Shown piece by piece: positions 8,622 through 16,178 of a stretch of 64,000 bases of DNA. The translations under genes and the position numbers were made by a program. Origin of the DNA: a virus; the IMG/VR virus record IMGVR_UViG_3300045974_000167, positions 19,560 through 83,559 of that record; one strand, written 5' to 3'. Position 1 is the stretch's first letter. Each line of letters opens with the position of its first letter. A model generated the notes under the pieces. The model was not told where the DNA came from. It saw only the letters and a list, made by a program, of their open reading frames with translations, and ran no database searches.

Positions 8622-9049
8622 TTCCAGAAGAGTTACGAACCGGGCACGAGATCATAGACACACAGCATAACTCAATTCTCACCGAGTTGAATTTGCTCAA
8701 GAAGGTGCTAGACGAAGGGGGTCTTTCAACCCCGGTCGTCTTAGAATTCGTAACATTCTTACGCAACCACTTCACGGACCACTTCACAGATGAAGAGGTC
8801 TTGATGCATAGGTTGAATTATCCAGCGGCTAACTTGCATGTAGACGAACACCTCAAGTTCTTCGATGTGTTCATCCATACGCGAGCTAAGATTCTTGCTA
8901 ACGGTGCCACCACTGAGAACATCGATAACCTAGTAAGTTCATTGAGTGGTTGGCTGACAGATCACATCCTAAGCACTGATGTTTTACTTGCCAGATTCGT
9001 CCGTGGGGAAAAACTGCCCGAAATCCCCATGTATGAGCGCGGATATTAA
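8618..9049 (+). CDS. Bacteriohemerythrin (di-iron O2-binding four-helix protein)
   Basis: The 143-residue protein carries the complete hemerythrin signature. The motif GH-x-x-ID-x-QH places H17. HFTDEEVLM places H55 and E59, H74 and H78 follow four apart, and W-x-x-x-HI-x-x-x-D places H116 and D121. All seven usual iron ligands are present with normal spacing, so a di-iron, oxygen-sensing or oxygen-binding four-helix bundle is expected in the cytoplasm. The gene overlaps the preceding structural gene (ATGA), so it is co-expressed with late genes. A promoter for the next operon follows. Its phage role (oxygen buffering, sensing, iron supply) is unknown. Confidence 0.9.
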   Translation: MIPEELRTGHEIIDTQHNSILTELNLLKKVLDEGGLSTPVVLEFVTFLRNHFTDHFTDEEVLMHRLNYPAANLHVDEHLKFFDVFIHTRAKILANGATTENIDNLVSSLSGWLTDHILSTDVLLARFVRGEKLPEIPMYERGY

Positions 9050-9076
9050 AAATCTGGGCCGCAACGATAAATTTCC

Positions 9077-9105
9077 TTGCGCCCTTTAGTTAATTTCTGT
9101 ACCTT
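9077..9105 (+). promoter_or_regulatory. Promoter of AAA+ ATPase gene
   Basis: TTGCGC (9077-9082), a 17-base spacer and TACCTT (9100-9105) match the window's recurrent TTGnCn-17-TAnnnT pattern. The CAATGGAGTG leader follows. Confidence 0.65.
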
Positions 9106-9148
9106 CTAAATCGTCGGCAACACCTACCCGCCGCCCAATGGAGTGCGC

Positions 9149-10351
9149 TTGTTTGACCTAGCTTTCAAGGCTCGTCTGCCCATTATCGGTGTGCAGACGG
9201 ATGATACCGCTAACTTCGATAAGGTACTCGCGTTTTACGCGGCCCCTAAGAAGGTGGCTTCTCTTGCGGAGAAGCACAAGACGCTAGGTCCGTACCTCTA
9301 CTGGACTGATGATGAGGATCTGGTTACCACGGATACCTACGAGGAATTCCGCGCCGCAGGATTGTCGCTAATAGTCCTTAATTTCGATACTTCCCGCAAG
9401 AATCCACTGATTTTCGACGGAGGCATCCTCCCGACCCCGGATCCTTTAGTCAGGTATCTTCTATCTGATATGCTAGGGGAAGAATGGGTAGAGCCAATCA
9501 TCCCAGGTCTTCGCGGCCTGTCTCTGAAATCCATTAGGGAAGTCCTACTACTTACCCAAGCACGAGTTAATGGAATTACCCTCGCTGAGATCCGGCGCAC
9601 TAGGTCGTCCCTCGTGGGTGGGGCTACCGGACTCTATCTTGAGGATTCTAGCTATGACTTTTACCAGTGGCCGGAACATCTTAGGGCGTGGTTGGAGCTT
9701 AATAAGTCGTATTTTCACAAGGAAACGCACCACAAGCTTGTACCAAGGGGACTTATGTTTAACGGACCTCCCGGTGTGGGGAAGTCCATGGCGGCTAAGG
9801 CCATCGCAAATACGTTTGGTGTACCGCTATACCGATTCGATATCTCAAGCACTCTCGACAAATACATCGGAGTCTCCGAGGGTCGAGTTCAGAACGTTCT
9901 TGATCTCGTCAACCGAGAAGCCCCCTGTGTTCTTCTCCTAGACGAAGTAGAGAAAATCTTCCAGGGTAAGGAGGATTCGGGGGTAATCAATCGACTGTTA
10001 TCTAAGTTACTGTGGTGGCTTGCAGAACATCAGAGCCGGGTGTTCACGGTTATGACCACTAATGATAAGAGTTCGATCCCTCCCGAGTTGTACCGGACAG
10101 GCCGCATCGATAAGGTGATGCCTATCTCCAAGTTGACGTTCAATGAATCCCGTAAGTTTGCGGCGCAGGTGTTCGAGAGTATCCTAGAGATGAAGCCCGC
10201 TCTAGGACAAGTCCCGACGATTACGAAGGCTCTGCAATCGATTGCGCCCGCAGACTATCATCCTGACTTTCCCCTACTAGCCCACGCCGATGTAACGGAG
10301 GTAGTCGTTAACGAAATTAAAAAGCACGGTTGGGACGTTCCCAAAAAATAA
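9149..10351 (+). CDS. AAA+ ATPase, FtsH/Ycf46-like
   Basis: This protein of 400 residues has Walker A GPPGVGKS, Walker B VLLLDEVEK, a sensor-1 TTND and a RTGRID arginine-finger region. An N-terminal domain of about 200 residues is of unknown type. The TTG at 9149 is preferred over GTG 9143 because other genes with the CAATGGAGTG leader start 3-6 bases after it, and GTG 9143 would lie inside the ribosome binding site. The ATPase resembles Ycf46/FtsH-type remodelling ATPases without a protease domain. A palindrome copy lies at 10233-10246. Substrate unknown. Confidence 0.85.
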   Translation: MFDLAFKARLPIIGVQTDDTANFDKVLAFYAAPKKVASLAEKHKTLGPYLYWTDDEDLVTTDTYEEFRAAGLSLIVLNFDTSRKNPLIFDGGILPTPDPLVRYLLSDMLGEEWVEPIIPGLRGLSLKSIREVLLLTQARVNGITLAEIRRTRSSLVGGATGLYLEDSSYDFYQWPEHLRAWLELNKSYFHKETHHKLVPRGLMFNGPPGVGKSMAAKAIANTFGVPLYRFDISSTLDKYIGVSEGRVQNVLDLVNREAPCVLLLDEVEKIFQGKEDSGVINRLLSKLLWWLAEHQSRVFTVMTTNDKSSIPPELYRTGRIDKVMPISKLTFNESRKFAAQVFESILEMKPALGQVPTITKALQSIAPADYHPDFPLLAHADVTEVVVNEIKKHGWDVPKK

Positions 10352-10355
10352 TCGG

Positions 10356-10384
10356 TTGACAAATCTAGGTTGATTTGTTACGGT
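10356..10384 (+). promoter_or_regulatory. Strong sigma70-type promoter
   Basis: TTGACA (10356-10361), 17 bases, then TACGGT (10379-10384). It drives the 10427 gene through the CAATGGAGTGA leader. Confidence 0.85.
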
Positions 10385-10426
10385 GCAAATCGCTGTTGCG
10401 GTACAACCCAAACAATGGAGTGATAC

Positions 10427-11032
10427 TTGAATCCTGCACTTAAGACGGTCGAAGACGTTGAGAAGCACTTTGCTCCCCTCGTTGGGGAGAAGCCGGTGTT
10501 CCGTACGGGGACCGGTCGTCCGTACATCCGCATCGCAAACAAGGGTGATGCCAGCCTTTTCCTCAATGTTGTCCTTGAATCCTTCGAGTACAAGGAGAAG
10601 CCGGTGCGCGGAGTCGTTGCCCGGTTCTTCCAGACAGGGGGGGTGCCTACGTCCTTCGCCCCGCCGCTCAAGGTCCGCGCCGAAGGGAACTTTGAGGGAA
10701 CTAAGCTGTTCCGGCTGTCGAAGCTGAATTTCGCGCTGTGTGATTACGCGCATCCCGCGCCGATCACGGCATGGCACAACCAGAAGGTCACGCTCCAGCT
10801 TGTTGAGTGGCTTCAGGGCGTGGTTCAGTTTGCCTCTGCGACCCCGGTGGGTCCGGAGGTGCTCGCTCAGATCGTAGAGCTGACGATCCCTTCCGCCGAT
10901 AAGGTGTCGGATGCGAAGGAACTGTTCTCTCTCGACCCGTTCGATGGGGACGACAAGAACGCGAAGGCTGTTCCCTCTGAGGGCGATGCCGAAGAGGCTG
11001 ATGAGCCCGACGAGGATGTCGAGGGAGAGTAG
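10427..11032 (+). CDS. Acidic-tailed protein of early replication operon
   Basis: This protein of 201 residues is translated from a TTG positioned as usual after the CAATGGAGTGA leader. The C-terminal 35 residues are very acidic (EADEPDEDVEGE), a pattern common to proteins that contact DNA-binding partners. No family was recognised. It has its own strong promoter and is followed by a hairpin, so it is probably abundant. A DNA-mimic or single-strand binding accessory role is speculation. Confidence 0.75.
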   Translation: MNPALKTVEDVEKHFAPLVGEKPVFRTGTGRPYIRIANKGDASLFLNVVLESFEYKEKPVRGVVARFFQTGGVPTSFAPPLKVRAEGNFEGTKLFRLSKLNFALCDYAHPAPITAWHNQKVTLQLVEWLQGVVQFASATPVGPEVLAQIVELTIPSADKVSDAKELFSLDPFDGDDKNAKAVPSEGDAEEADEPDEDVEGE

Positions 11033-11037
11033 GCCGT

Positions 11038-11082
11038 ACTGAGGGGCTGCCCACGCTGCACCGCCACGCCGCCCCCCTCAGT
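11038..11082 (+). terminator. Long hairpin between operons
   Basis: ACTGAGGGG (11038-11046) pairs perfectly with CCCCTCAGT (11074-11082). No T run follows directly, so it may be an RNA-processing or attenuation structure rather than a classical terminator. The remaining bases to 11133 are C-rich with a second CGGG/CCCG element. Confidence 0.45.
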
Positions 11083-11143
11083 TGCAGCCCCCCGCGCCGG
11101 GTCGGGGCTCCCAAAACCCGGCACTTTCTATTTGAGGGGATAG

Positions 11144-12154
11144 ATGCCCGAAAACGTGATAGTCGTTAAGCCTGTGTATAAACAGATCACGGGCAGCATG
11201 AATTCTGCGGCGCTCCTAGCTCAAATAATTTATTGGCATACCCCCGGCGCTACCGGCGCGACTAAGCTGCGCGTAAAACGCGATGGGGAATTGTGGCTCG
11301 TTAAATCGTGGAAGGATTGGGAAACCGAAATCGGCCTTTCCCGAATGCAGAGCCGTGTAGCTCTTGACAAACTGCGGGCATTGGGGCTTATATTCACCCA
11401 AGTCCACAAGTTTAACAGCACGCCAACGACGTACATCAAGCTCCGGGTAGACATGCTTGATGCGGCCATCGAAAAGGTCAATGATTCCGCCGAAAAGTTA
11501 CCGGTAACCAATCACGGAATGGTTACCAAGGGCCAATCCGATTGGTTACCGGTAACCAATCTTATAACAGAGACTACTAAACAAGAGACTACACATGACA
11601 CTTTGTCCGCAAAATCAGAGAATGTCAAAGAAGCAGTAGAGAAGGAAAATATGGCAACATTAGAAGAGACATTAAAATTTAAGAAAGAACAGGCTGAAAA
11701 AGTTTTAGCGGGAACGAATCCGGCGAAACTCGCTCTACGCTGGAAGAAGCGACTAGCCAAGACATATGGCGGTTATGTGAAAGATTTGACCGGTGCCGAA
11801 ATGGGACAGCTCGGTCTACTCGCTAAGATGATGGGGCCTACGGACACGGCTAAGTACATCGAAAAGACCGTGGATCTCGCGGCTACGAACTGGGAGGAGT
11901 ATGTATTTGAGGTCAGGGCCAAGTACGGGTTAACCACGACACCCGAAAGACCCGTTGTAGGTTTCCTACTGAAGTACCATGATGTTGCTATTCAGATGTT
12001 GCAATCGAGTGCAAAACAGGTTAAGCCTCAGAATGTAACTCCGTTGAAGGCGGAATCTGTTGCCGCGCCTCAAGAAGTGACTAAGACTAAGGTTGACGTA
12101 GCTTCTAAACAAATGGTCGCGGAGGCCCTCGCAAAACTGAAGCAACAGAAATGA
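11144..12154 (+). CDS. Replication initiator (winged helix, DnaD/lambda-O type)
   Basis: This protein of 336 residues has an N-terminal winged-helix region (about residues 20-115), in which SRMQSRVALDKLRALGLI looks like the recognition helix and wing entry. Such N-termini are typical of phage replication initiators that bind an origin inside their own gene. The C-terminal half is helical and Lys/Ala-rich and may recruit the helicase. GAGGGG lies four bases before ATG 11144. The gene holds a dense set of inverted repeats followed by an A-rich strand, a candidate origin. A loader-like gene and DnaB helicase follow. Confidence 0.75.
   Translation: MPENVIVVKPVYKQITGSMNSAALLAQIIYWHTPGATGATKLRVKRDGELWLVKSWKDWETEIGLSRMQSRVALDKLRALGLIFTQVHKFNSTPTTYIKLRVDMLDAAIEKVNDSAEKLPVTNHGMVTKGQSDWLPVTNLITETTKQETTHDTLSAKSENVKEAVEKENMATLEETLKFKKEQAEKVLAGTNPAKLALRWKKRLAKTYGGYVKDLTGAEMGQLGLLAKMMGPTDTAKYIEKTVDLAATNWEEYVFEVRAKYGLTTTPERPVVGFLLKYHDVAIQMLQSSAKQVKPQNVTPLKAESVAAPQEVTKTKVDVASKQMVAEALAKLKQQK
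11497..11710 (+). other. Candidate replication origin inside the initiator gene
   Basis: The 17-base repeat GTTACCGGTAACCAATC occurs at 11497-11513 and 11545-11561. The second copy is part of a perfect 20-bp palindrome ATTGGTTACCGGTAACCAAT (11541-11560), and a partial unit GGTTACC lies between (11521-11527). Immediately downstream the + strand becomes A/G-rich and C/T-poor for about 140 bases (11563-11710). Iterons followed by an asymmetric AT-rich segment within the initiator gene is the lambda origin layout. Function is inferred. Confidence 0.6.
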
Positions 12155-12163
12155 GGAGAAGTC

Positions 12164-12694
12164 ATGCTAAACGCAGAACATCACGACCGACTCATTAAGA
12201 ACTTGGACGCGATTTGCCATACCGCAAACGTGCCCAAGACCTTTATGCAGAAGTCGGCCAAGGAGTTCTGCTCCGGGGTAGAGCTGGATTGGCTCACTCG
12301 CTTCCCTGTTTTCCAGCGAGAGGGCAAAGGTCTTGTGCTTGTTGGTAAGCACGAAACCGCTCCCGATATAAAGATGATGGCAATGGCCGCAACACTCCTG
12401 CGTAACTATATCGACGCCCGTGTCATTACCGTGCAGACGTTGCTTGAGGCTTCCGAGCATCACCATGAGATCCCTGATCCCACGGTGCTGCTCATTCCGA
12501 ACCTGTATGTACGACAGGGCGGAAAGGGAATCCCCTCTTGGAAGATGAGCCTCATCTACGACCTACTCCTGTCCCGCTTCACGGCGGGGAAGGTTACGGT
12601 CGCCTACGTTGAGGATATGAAGGTACTAGCCGCTGATTACGGGGCATTAATGGCGCAGCACTTGAAGTCGGGCTACCTAATCTCCGAAGGGTAG
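12164..12694 (+). CDS. Probable helicase-loader-like protein with degenerate P-loop
   Basis: This protein of 176 residues lies between initiator and replicative helicase, the usual place of a DnaC-type loader. The order of elements resembles a DnaC/IstB ATPase. GKGLVLVGKHETAPDIK stands where Walker A would be but lacks GKT, DPTVLLIPNLYV stands where Walker B would be, and a sensor-like strand KVTVAYVED follows. If this reading is right, it is a catalytically dead loader. AGGAGAA precedes the ATG. Confidence 0.55.
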   Translation: MLNAEHHDRLIKNLDAICHTANVPKTFMQKSAKEFCSGVELDWLTRFPVFQREGKGLVLVGKHETAPDIKMMAMAATLLRNYIDARVITVQTLLEASEHHHEIPDPTVLLIPNLYVRQGGKGIPSWKMSLIYDLLLSRFTAGKVTVAYVEDMKVLAADYGALMAQHLKSGYLISEG

Positions 12695-12698
12695 AACT

Positions 12699-13157
12699 GT
12701 GTCTAAAACTATTGAGCTAACCGGTCTTCGCTTCGGAAGACTGGTGGTGGGAGATTTTGCCGGAATTTCTAAATTTGGGAGTAAACTTTGGGAATGCCTC
12801 TGTGATTGCGGAACAACCAAGATAATCTCGTCCGCAAGCTTGCGGCAAGGTGGTACTGTCTCCTGCGGTTGCAAGATGCGTGAGGGTCGTCCCCCTAAAC
12901 ACGGTAAAACTGGTTCTAAAGTATGGAAAGCATGGGAAGCCATGCTTGACCGTTGCCATAATCCTAAGAACAAGCGGTTCCACGATTACGGAGGGCGTGG
13001 AATCGTCGTATGTTACCGATGGCTAAAGTTTGAAAACTTTTACGAGGATATGTGGGATCCCGCAAAGGGTATGTCCCTAGATAGACTTAATAACGACGGC
13101 AATTACGAACCAAGTAACTGCCGATGGGCTACGGCAAAAACAACAGGCATCGAATAG
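12699..13157 (+). CDS. HNH-type homing endonuclease-like protein
   Basis: This protein of 152 residues begins with GTG four bases after the loader stop. It has the well-known phage architecture: an FGRLVVG entry, a zinc-finger-like CLCDCGTTK...SCGC cluster, then RCHNPKNKRFHDYGGRGI and the terminal SLDRLNNDGNYEPSNCRWA motif. These stand-alone endonucleases cut DNA and spread by repair of the cut. It separates the loader from its helicase, as expected for a mobile intruder. Confidence 0.85.
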   Translation: MSKTIELTGLRFGRLVVGDFAGISKFGSKLWECLCDCGTTKIISSASLRQGGTVSCGCKMREGRPPKHGKTGSKVWKAWEAMLDRCHNPKNKRFHDYGGRGIVVCYRWLKFENFYEDMWDPAKGMSLDRLNNDGNYEPSNCRWATAKTTGIE

Positions 13158-13199
13158 ACGTAAACCCAAACCCTACGCGCCGCGAAAGAAGGTTGCGTA

Positions 13200-14480
13200 A
13201 TGTCTACGTTCATGCTCGGGGCAAAAGCTATAAAGAAATTGGCCCTCGAACAGAATGCTCTTGCGTTCTTCCAGGCGAAATTTTCTCCTCCGATGTTCAA
13301 GGGCGAGAAAGAGCTTGCGCTGCTGGAATTCACAAGAAAGCACTATGACGAGTGCCACACACTCCCAACGATTCAAACTCTGGAAACGAAGTTCCCGGAG
13401 ATCAAGGAGATAGACGTACCCGAACCGTCGATTTACTACGTCAAGCAGATGGAGAAGAGGTTTGGATATGACCTCTTGAGCAAGGCGACGGCGGAAAGCA
13501 GGGATATCTTAAAGAAGGACGACGAAGCTGTTGAAAATGCATGGAAGATTCTGCGGGATGCCCAAAATACTTGGACCCAGCAGAAGTACAGACATAAGAT
13601 CCTAGATGTAAATGTAGACCTGCCCGAATTGCTGCTCACGCAGTACCACGGGAACCTACTGGGATCGGATATGGCCCCCGCATTCTTCGGGTGGCCGTAT
13701 CTAGACGACCTTGGTGGGATTGCCCCTGCCGAGGTTGTTTCTTTTGTGGGCCGTCCTGCTACTGGGAAGTCCTACAAGATGCTGTATTGCGCCCTCCATA
13801 ACTGGAGCAAGCGCCACGAAAACGTGCTGTTTGTGTCGATGGAGATGGGGCACCTGCTCATCGGTCAGCGCGTTGGTGCCATGTATACCAACACGCCCGT
13901 CAAGCAACTGATGGCGGGGGGGTTCTCAAGTCAGACGTTCTTGATGTTCGCTGAGAAGATTACGGATATCAAGAAAGAGCCCGCAAAGTTCTACGTTATC
14001 GACGGTAATCTCGCGGCCAGCGTAGACGATATTTACAACCTCGCACTTCTCCTGAAGTGTAGAATCGTCTTCATCGACGGTGCCTATATGTTGAGGCACC
14101 CGAACCCTAGACTCGATAGGTATACGAAGGTTGCCGAAAACATCGAATGGATCAAGCGTGTCTCGTCGGATAACAAGTTCATTACGTTCTGTTCGTGGCA
14201 GTTTGCCAAGACGGCCGTGACGAAGAAGAAGCAGAAAGGGGCGAAAGAGGGGCTAGAGGATATCGGCTACTCCGATGCGATTGGTCAAATCAGCGCCCTC
14301 GTCATAGGTATCATGCAGGAAGAGGGCGTAGAAACGATAATGAAGCGAAAGCTTGAGTTACTGAAGGGTCGTAACGGTGAAATCGGTTCGTGGGAAATCA
14401 ATTGGAATTTCATGGAGATGGACTTCCAACAGGTAGATGTTAATACCCAAAAAACCTCCGACGAATTGCAGTATGTATGA
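13200..14480 (+). CDS. dnaB: Replicative DNA helicase, DnaB-type (SF4)
   Basis: This protein of 426 residues has an N-terminal helical domain (about 1-140) and a RecA-like C-terminal ATPase domain. Walker A is GRPATGKS (184-191), the H1a/H2 element reads VLFVSMEM, and the strand IVFIDGAYM is Walker B. It unwinds the phage replication fork and normally binds the primase encoded downstream. The ribosome binding site is weak (AAGAAGG). Overlap ATGA with the next gene indicates translational coupling. Confidence 0.88.
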   Translation: MSTFMLGAKAIKKLALEQNALAFFQAKFSPPMFKGEKELALLEFTRKHYDECHTLPTIQTLETKFPEIKEIDVPEPSIYYVKQMEKRFGYDLLSKATAESRDILKKDDEAVENAWKILRDAQNTWTQQKYRHKILDVNVDLPELLLTQYHGNLLGSDMAPAFFGWPYLDDLGGIAPAEVVSFVGRPATGKSYKMLYCALHNWSKRHENVLFVSMEMGHLLIGQRVGAMYTNTPVKQLMAGGFSSQTFLMFAEKITDIKKEPAKFYVIDGNLAASVDDIYNLALLLKCRIVFIDGAYMLRHPNPRLDRYTKVAENIEWIKRVSSDNKFITFCSWQFAKTAVTKKKQKGAKEGLEDIGYSDAIGQISALVIGIMQEEGVETIMKRKLELLKGRNGEIGSWEINWNFMEMDFQQVDVNTQKTSDELQYV

Positions 14481-14701
14481 GCGGAAATCCCTGGACAAAA
14501 CTAGATTCCGCCCCTATAATAAACATACTAACGGTTGAACCCTGTAAGTGTCTAAAATATAAGTACCCGCACGTTCATAAGCCGATTCAGGATAAAGACG
14601 GCGATATCTTCGCGTGGGATGATCAACCGGTAGCGTTACCCCCGGGAATGACCAGCTTCAAATTTAATTTACTCAAACCTTTTAAGGGAATATACAAATG
14701 A
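14477..14701 (+). CDS. Small conserved-looking protein after helicase
   Basis: This protein of 74 residues has a single CKCLKYKYPHVH cluster and is otherwise unrecognised. It overlaps both neighbours by four bases, so it is part of the helicase operon. Confidence 0.6.
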   Translation: MSGNPWTKLDSAPIINILTVEPCKCLKYKYPHVHKPIQDKDGDIFAWDDQPVALPPGMTSFKFNLLKPFKGIYK

Positions 14702-14991
14702 GCGAGCTTGCTGCTGTTCCTGACGTTGAGACTCCTGCCCCGGTTGCAAAGAACCGCGCCCGACTGATGATTGACTTCCTGAGCCCCGAGGATGTGCTTG
14801 AGTTCGTGAGCAAGCTTCGCCTCGCGGGCCACCTCCCCGACGCCGCCAAGGTCTACCAGTCGGATGCGCTGGACTTTCAGGCCCGTAAGATTCAGGGTGT
14901 TGGCCGCAAGCACACCTTCATCCTGCGTAACCCGGATGAGTCCCGCAAGGAGCTGAAGTTCGTGACGAAGAAGGTTCTGGCGGTAGAGTAA
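14698..14991 (+). CDS. Unknown basic protein of replication operon
   Basis: This protein of 97 residues has a disordered N-terminus and a compact basic C-terminal half. Codon use is GC-rich compared with the preceding small gene, as in highly expressed genes here. A terminator follows. Function unknown. Confidence 0.65.
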   Translation: MSELAAVPDVETPAPVAKNRARLMIDFLSPEDVLEFVSKLRLAGHLPDAAKVYQSDALDFQARKIQGVGRKHTFILRNPDESRKELKFVTKKVLAVE

Positions 14992-15009
14992 TGCGGGCCG
15001 GTTGTGCCG

Positions 15010-15048
15010 GGGGAGTCTGCACTTGATTGCAGGCTCCCCTAATCTTTT
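15010..15048 (+). terminator. Terminator whose stem contains a palindrome copy
   Basis: GGGGAGTCTGCA (15010-15021) pairs with TGCAGGCTCCCC (15028-15039) with one G-U pair and a CTTGAT loop, followed by AATCTTTT. The palindrome copy TGCACTTGATTGCA (15018-15031) forms the top of the stem and the loop. Confidence 0.75.
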
Positions 15049-15051
15049 CGT

Positions 15052-15080
15052 TTGACAAATGTAGACTGTTTGACTATCCT
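15052..15080 (+). promoter_or_regulatory. Strong promoter
   Basis: TTGACA (15052-15057), 17 bases, TATCCT (15075-15080). The CCATGGAGGGA leader follows and ATG 15126 lies three bases after it. Confidence 0.88.
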
Positions 15081-15125
15081 GTATTTTGTAACGGCGCGGT
15101 TCGGCCACTAACCCATGGAGGGATT

Positions 15126-15590
15126 ATGACTGTCAAGGTCACTCAGCTTCAGAAGCCCGTTGCTAAGGTGAAGGATTCTCTCAAGTCTGCGGCGCTGTCC
15201 AAGGACACCCGTGCGGCCATCGACCGCCTTTGGGAAATCGAGCAGAAGCTTGCTCCCATGCGGGCACTTCTCAAGGAAGAGAAGAAGATTCGGGAGCATC
15301 TGTCGGAGGTTGCTTCCAACACCGAACGGTTTGACCCCAAGATGCCCGCCATCCTAGAGGGTGATGCTGCCGTCCTTGAATACGGCGCGGCTAGCTCTAC
15401 CCGGGAAATCTCCAACAAGGACGGAGCAATCCAGCTCCTCAAGGAGAAGATGGGCGGCTACGAGAAGCTTCTCGCAATCATCAAGATCAACCTCGGTGAT
15501 CTCGACCAGTACACGACCGAGGAGGAGCGGGCACCCTTCGTCAAGAGTGTTGTCGGCTCTAGAAAGTTTACGACCATCAAGGGGAAGTGA
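15126..15590 (+). CDS. Coiled-coil early protein, unknown
   Basis: This 154-residue helical, charged protein has a coiled-coil centre (about residues 36-62). ATG 15126 is chosen because it stands at the usual place after the CCATGGAGGGATT leader. It has a strong dedicated promoter, suggesting high early expression. No domain recognised. Confidence 0.75.
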   Translation: MTVKVTQLQKPVAKVKDSLKSAALSKDTRAAIDRLWEIEQKLAPMRALLKEEKKIREHLSEVASNTERFDPKMPAILEGDAAVLEYGAASSTREISNKDGAIQLLKEKMGGYEKLLAIIKINLGDLDQYTTEEERAPFVKSVVGSRKFTTIKGK

Positions 15591-15823
15591 TGGCCCTAAT
15601 TTGCATTGAAATCGATGATAAGTTTCTAGAGTTCAAGGCCGCATGTACCCCCCTGCTTAAATCTGGGATGTTGCCACTTGGCACGTATGTGCGTCCCATA
15701 GTCTCCACTATGGTCATTGCAATGGCCGAAAGCATCTACTACATCCGGCAGGGATCCATCTACAAAGTGAAAGACAGGAGCGGAAATGCGCTACAAGAGC
15801 CAAAAGCTGACGATCAAGAATGA
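15590..15823 (+). CDS. Small unknown protein
   Basis: This 77-residue protein has its ATG at 15590 overlapping the previous stop by one base; GTG at 15587 is an alternative. A mixed alpha/beta fold with FLEFKAACTPLL is visible, but no family. Confidence 0.55.
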   Translation: MALICIEIDDKFLEFKAACTPLLKSGMLPLGTYVRPIVSTMVIAMAESIYYIRQGSIYKVKDRSGNALQEPKADDQE

Positions 15824-15968
15824 GAACAAGATCCACGTTACCGATGCGGGAGAGATCACCCTCAAGTGTCCCGCCTGCGGTAAGCGTAAGCCCCTGACCG
15901 CTTTCGGGCTGCGGCAGATGAAGGACGGCTCCGTTCGTAATCAGCCTTGGTGCCGCGAGTGTAGGTGA
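15786..15968 (+). CDS. Small zinc-ribbon protein
   Basis: This is a 60-residue protein with CPACGK and WCRECR, a four-cysteine zinc ribbon found in many phage small proteins. AGGAG lies upstream of ATG 15786. It overlaps the previous gene by 38 bases. Confidence 0.65.
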   Translation: MRYKSQKLTIKNENKIHVTDAGEITLKCPACGKRKPLTAFGLRQMKDGSVRNQPWCRECR

Positions 15969-16162
15969 TGGAAGTCTCGGGGATAGAGGTTTGTAAACAG
16001 AGAACCCCGACCGCCGATAGGCCCATAGCGTTCCATTGCTACCATCTCCAGCCCTGGTCAGCATCCTCTAACTGCCAAACAGAGATATGTTGCCATTGCG
16101 GGAATACTAGGACCGTAAACCACGGGTCGTTCAAGCCAGCATCGATATTAGGTATCATCTAG
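15968..16162 (+). CDS. Small Cys/His-rich protein
   Basis: This 64-residue protein has HCYHLQPWSASSNCQ and ICCHCGNTR, arranged like a treble-clef zinc finger. The ATG overlaps the previous TGA. It is followed by the palindrome and the primase gene. Confidence 0.58.
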   Translation: MEVSGIEVCKQRTPTADRPIAFHCYHLQPWSASSNCQTEICCHCGNTRTVNHGSFKPASILGII

Positions 16163-16164
16163 TC

Positions 16165-16178
16165 TGCAATCAATTGCA
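16165..16178 (+). repeat. Palindrome copy overlapping primase start codon
   Basis: TGCAATCAATTGCA ends on the A of the primase ATG (16178). No ribosome binding site is visible between the previous stop and this ATG, so a protein bound here would cover the start region. Confidence 0.8.
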
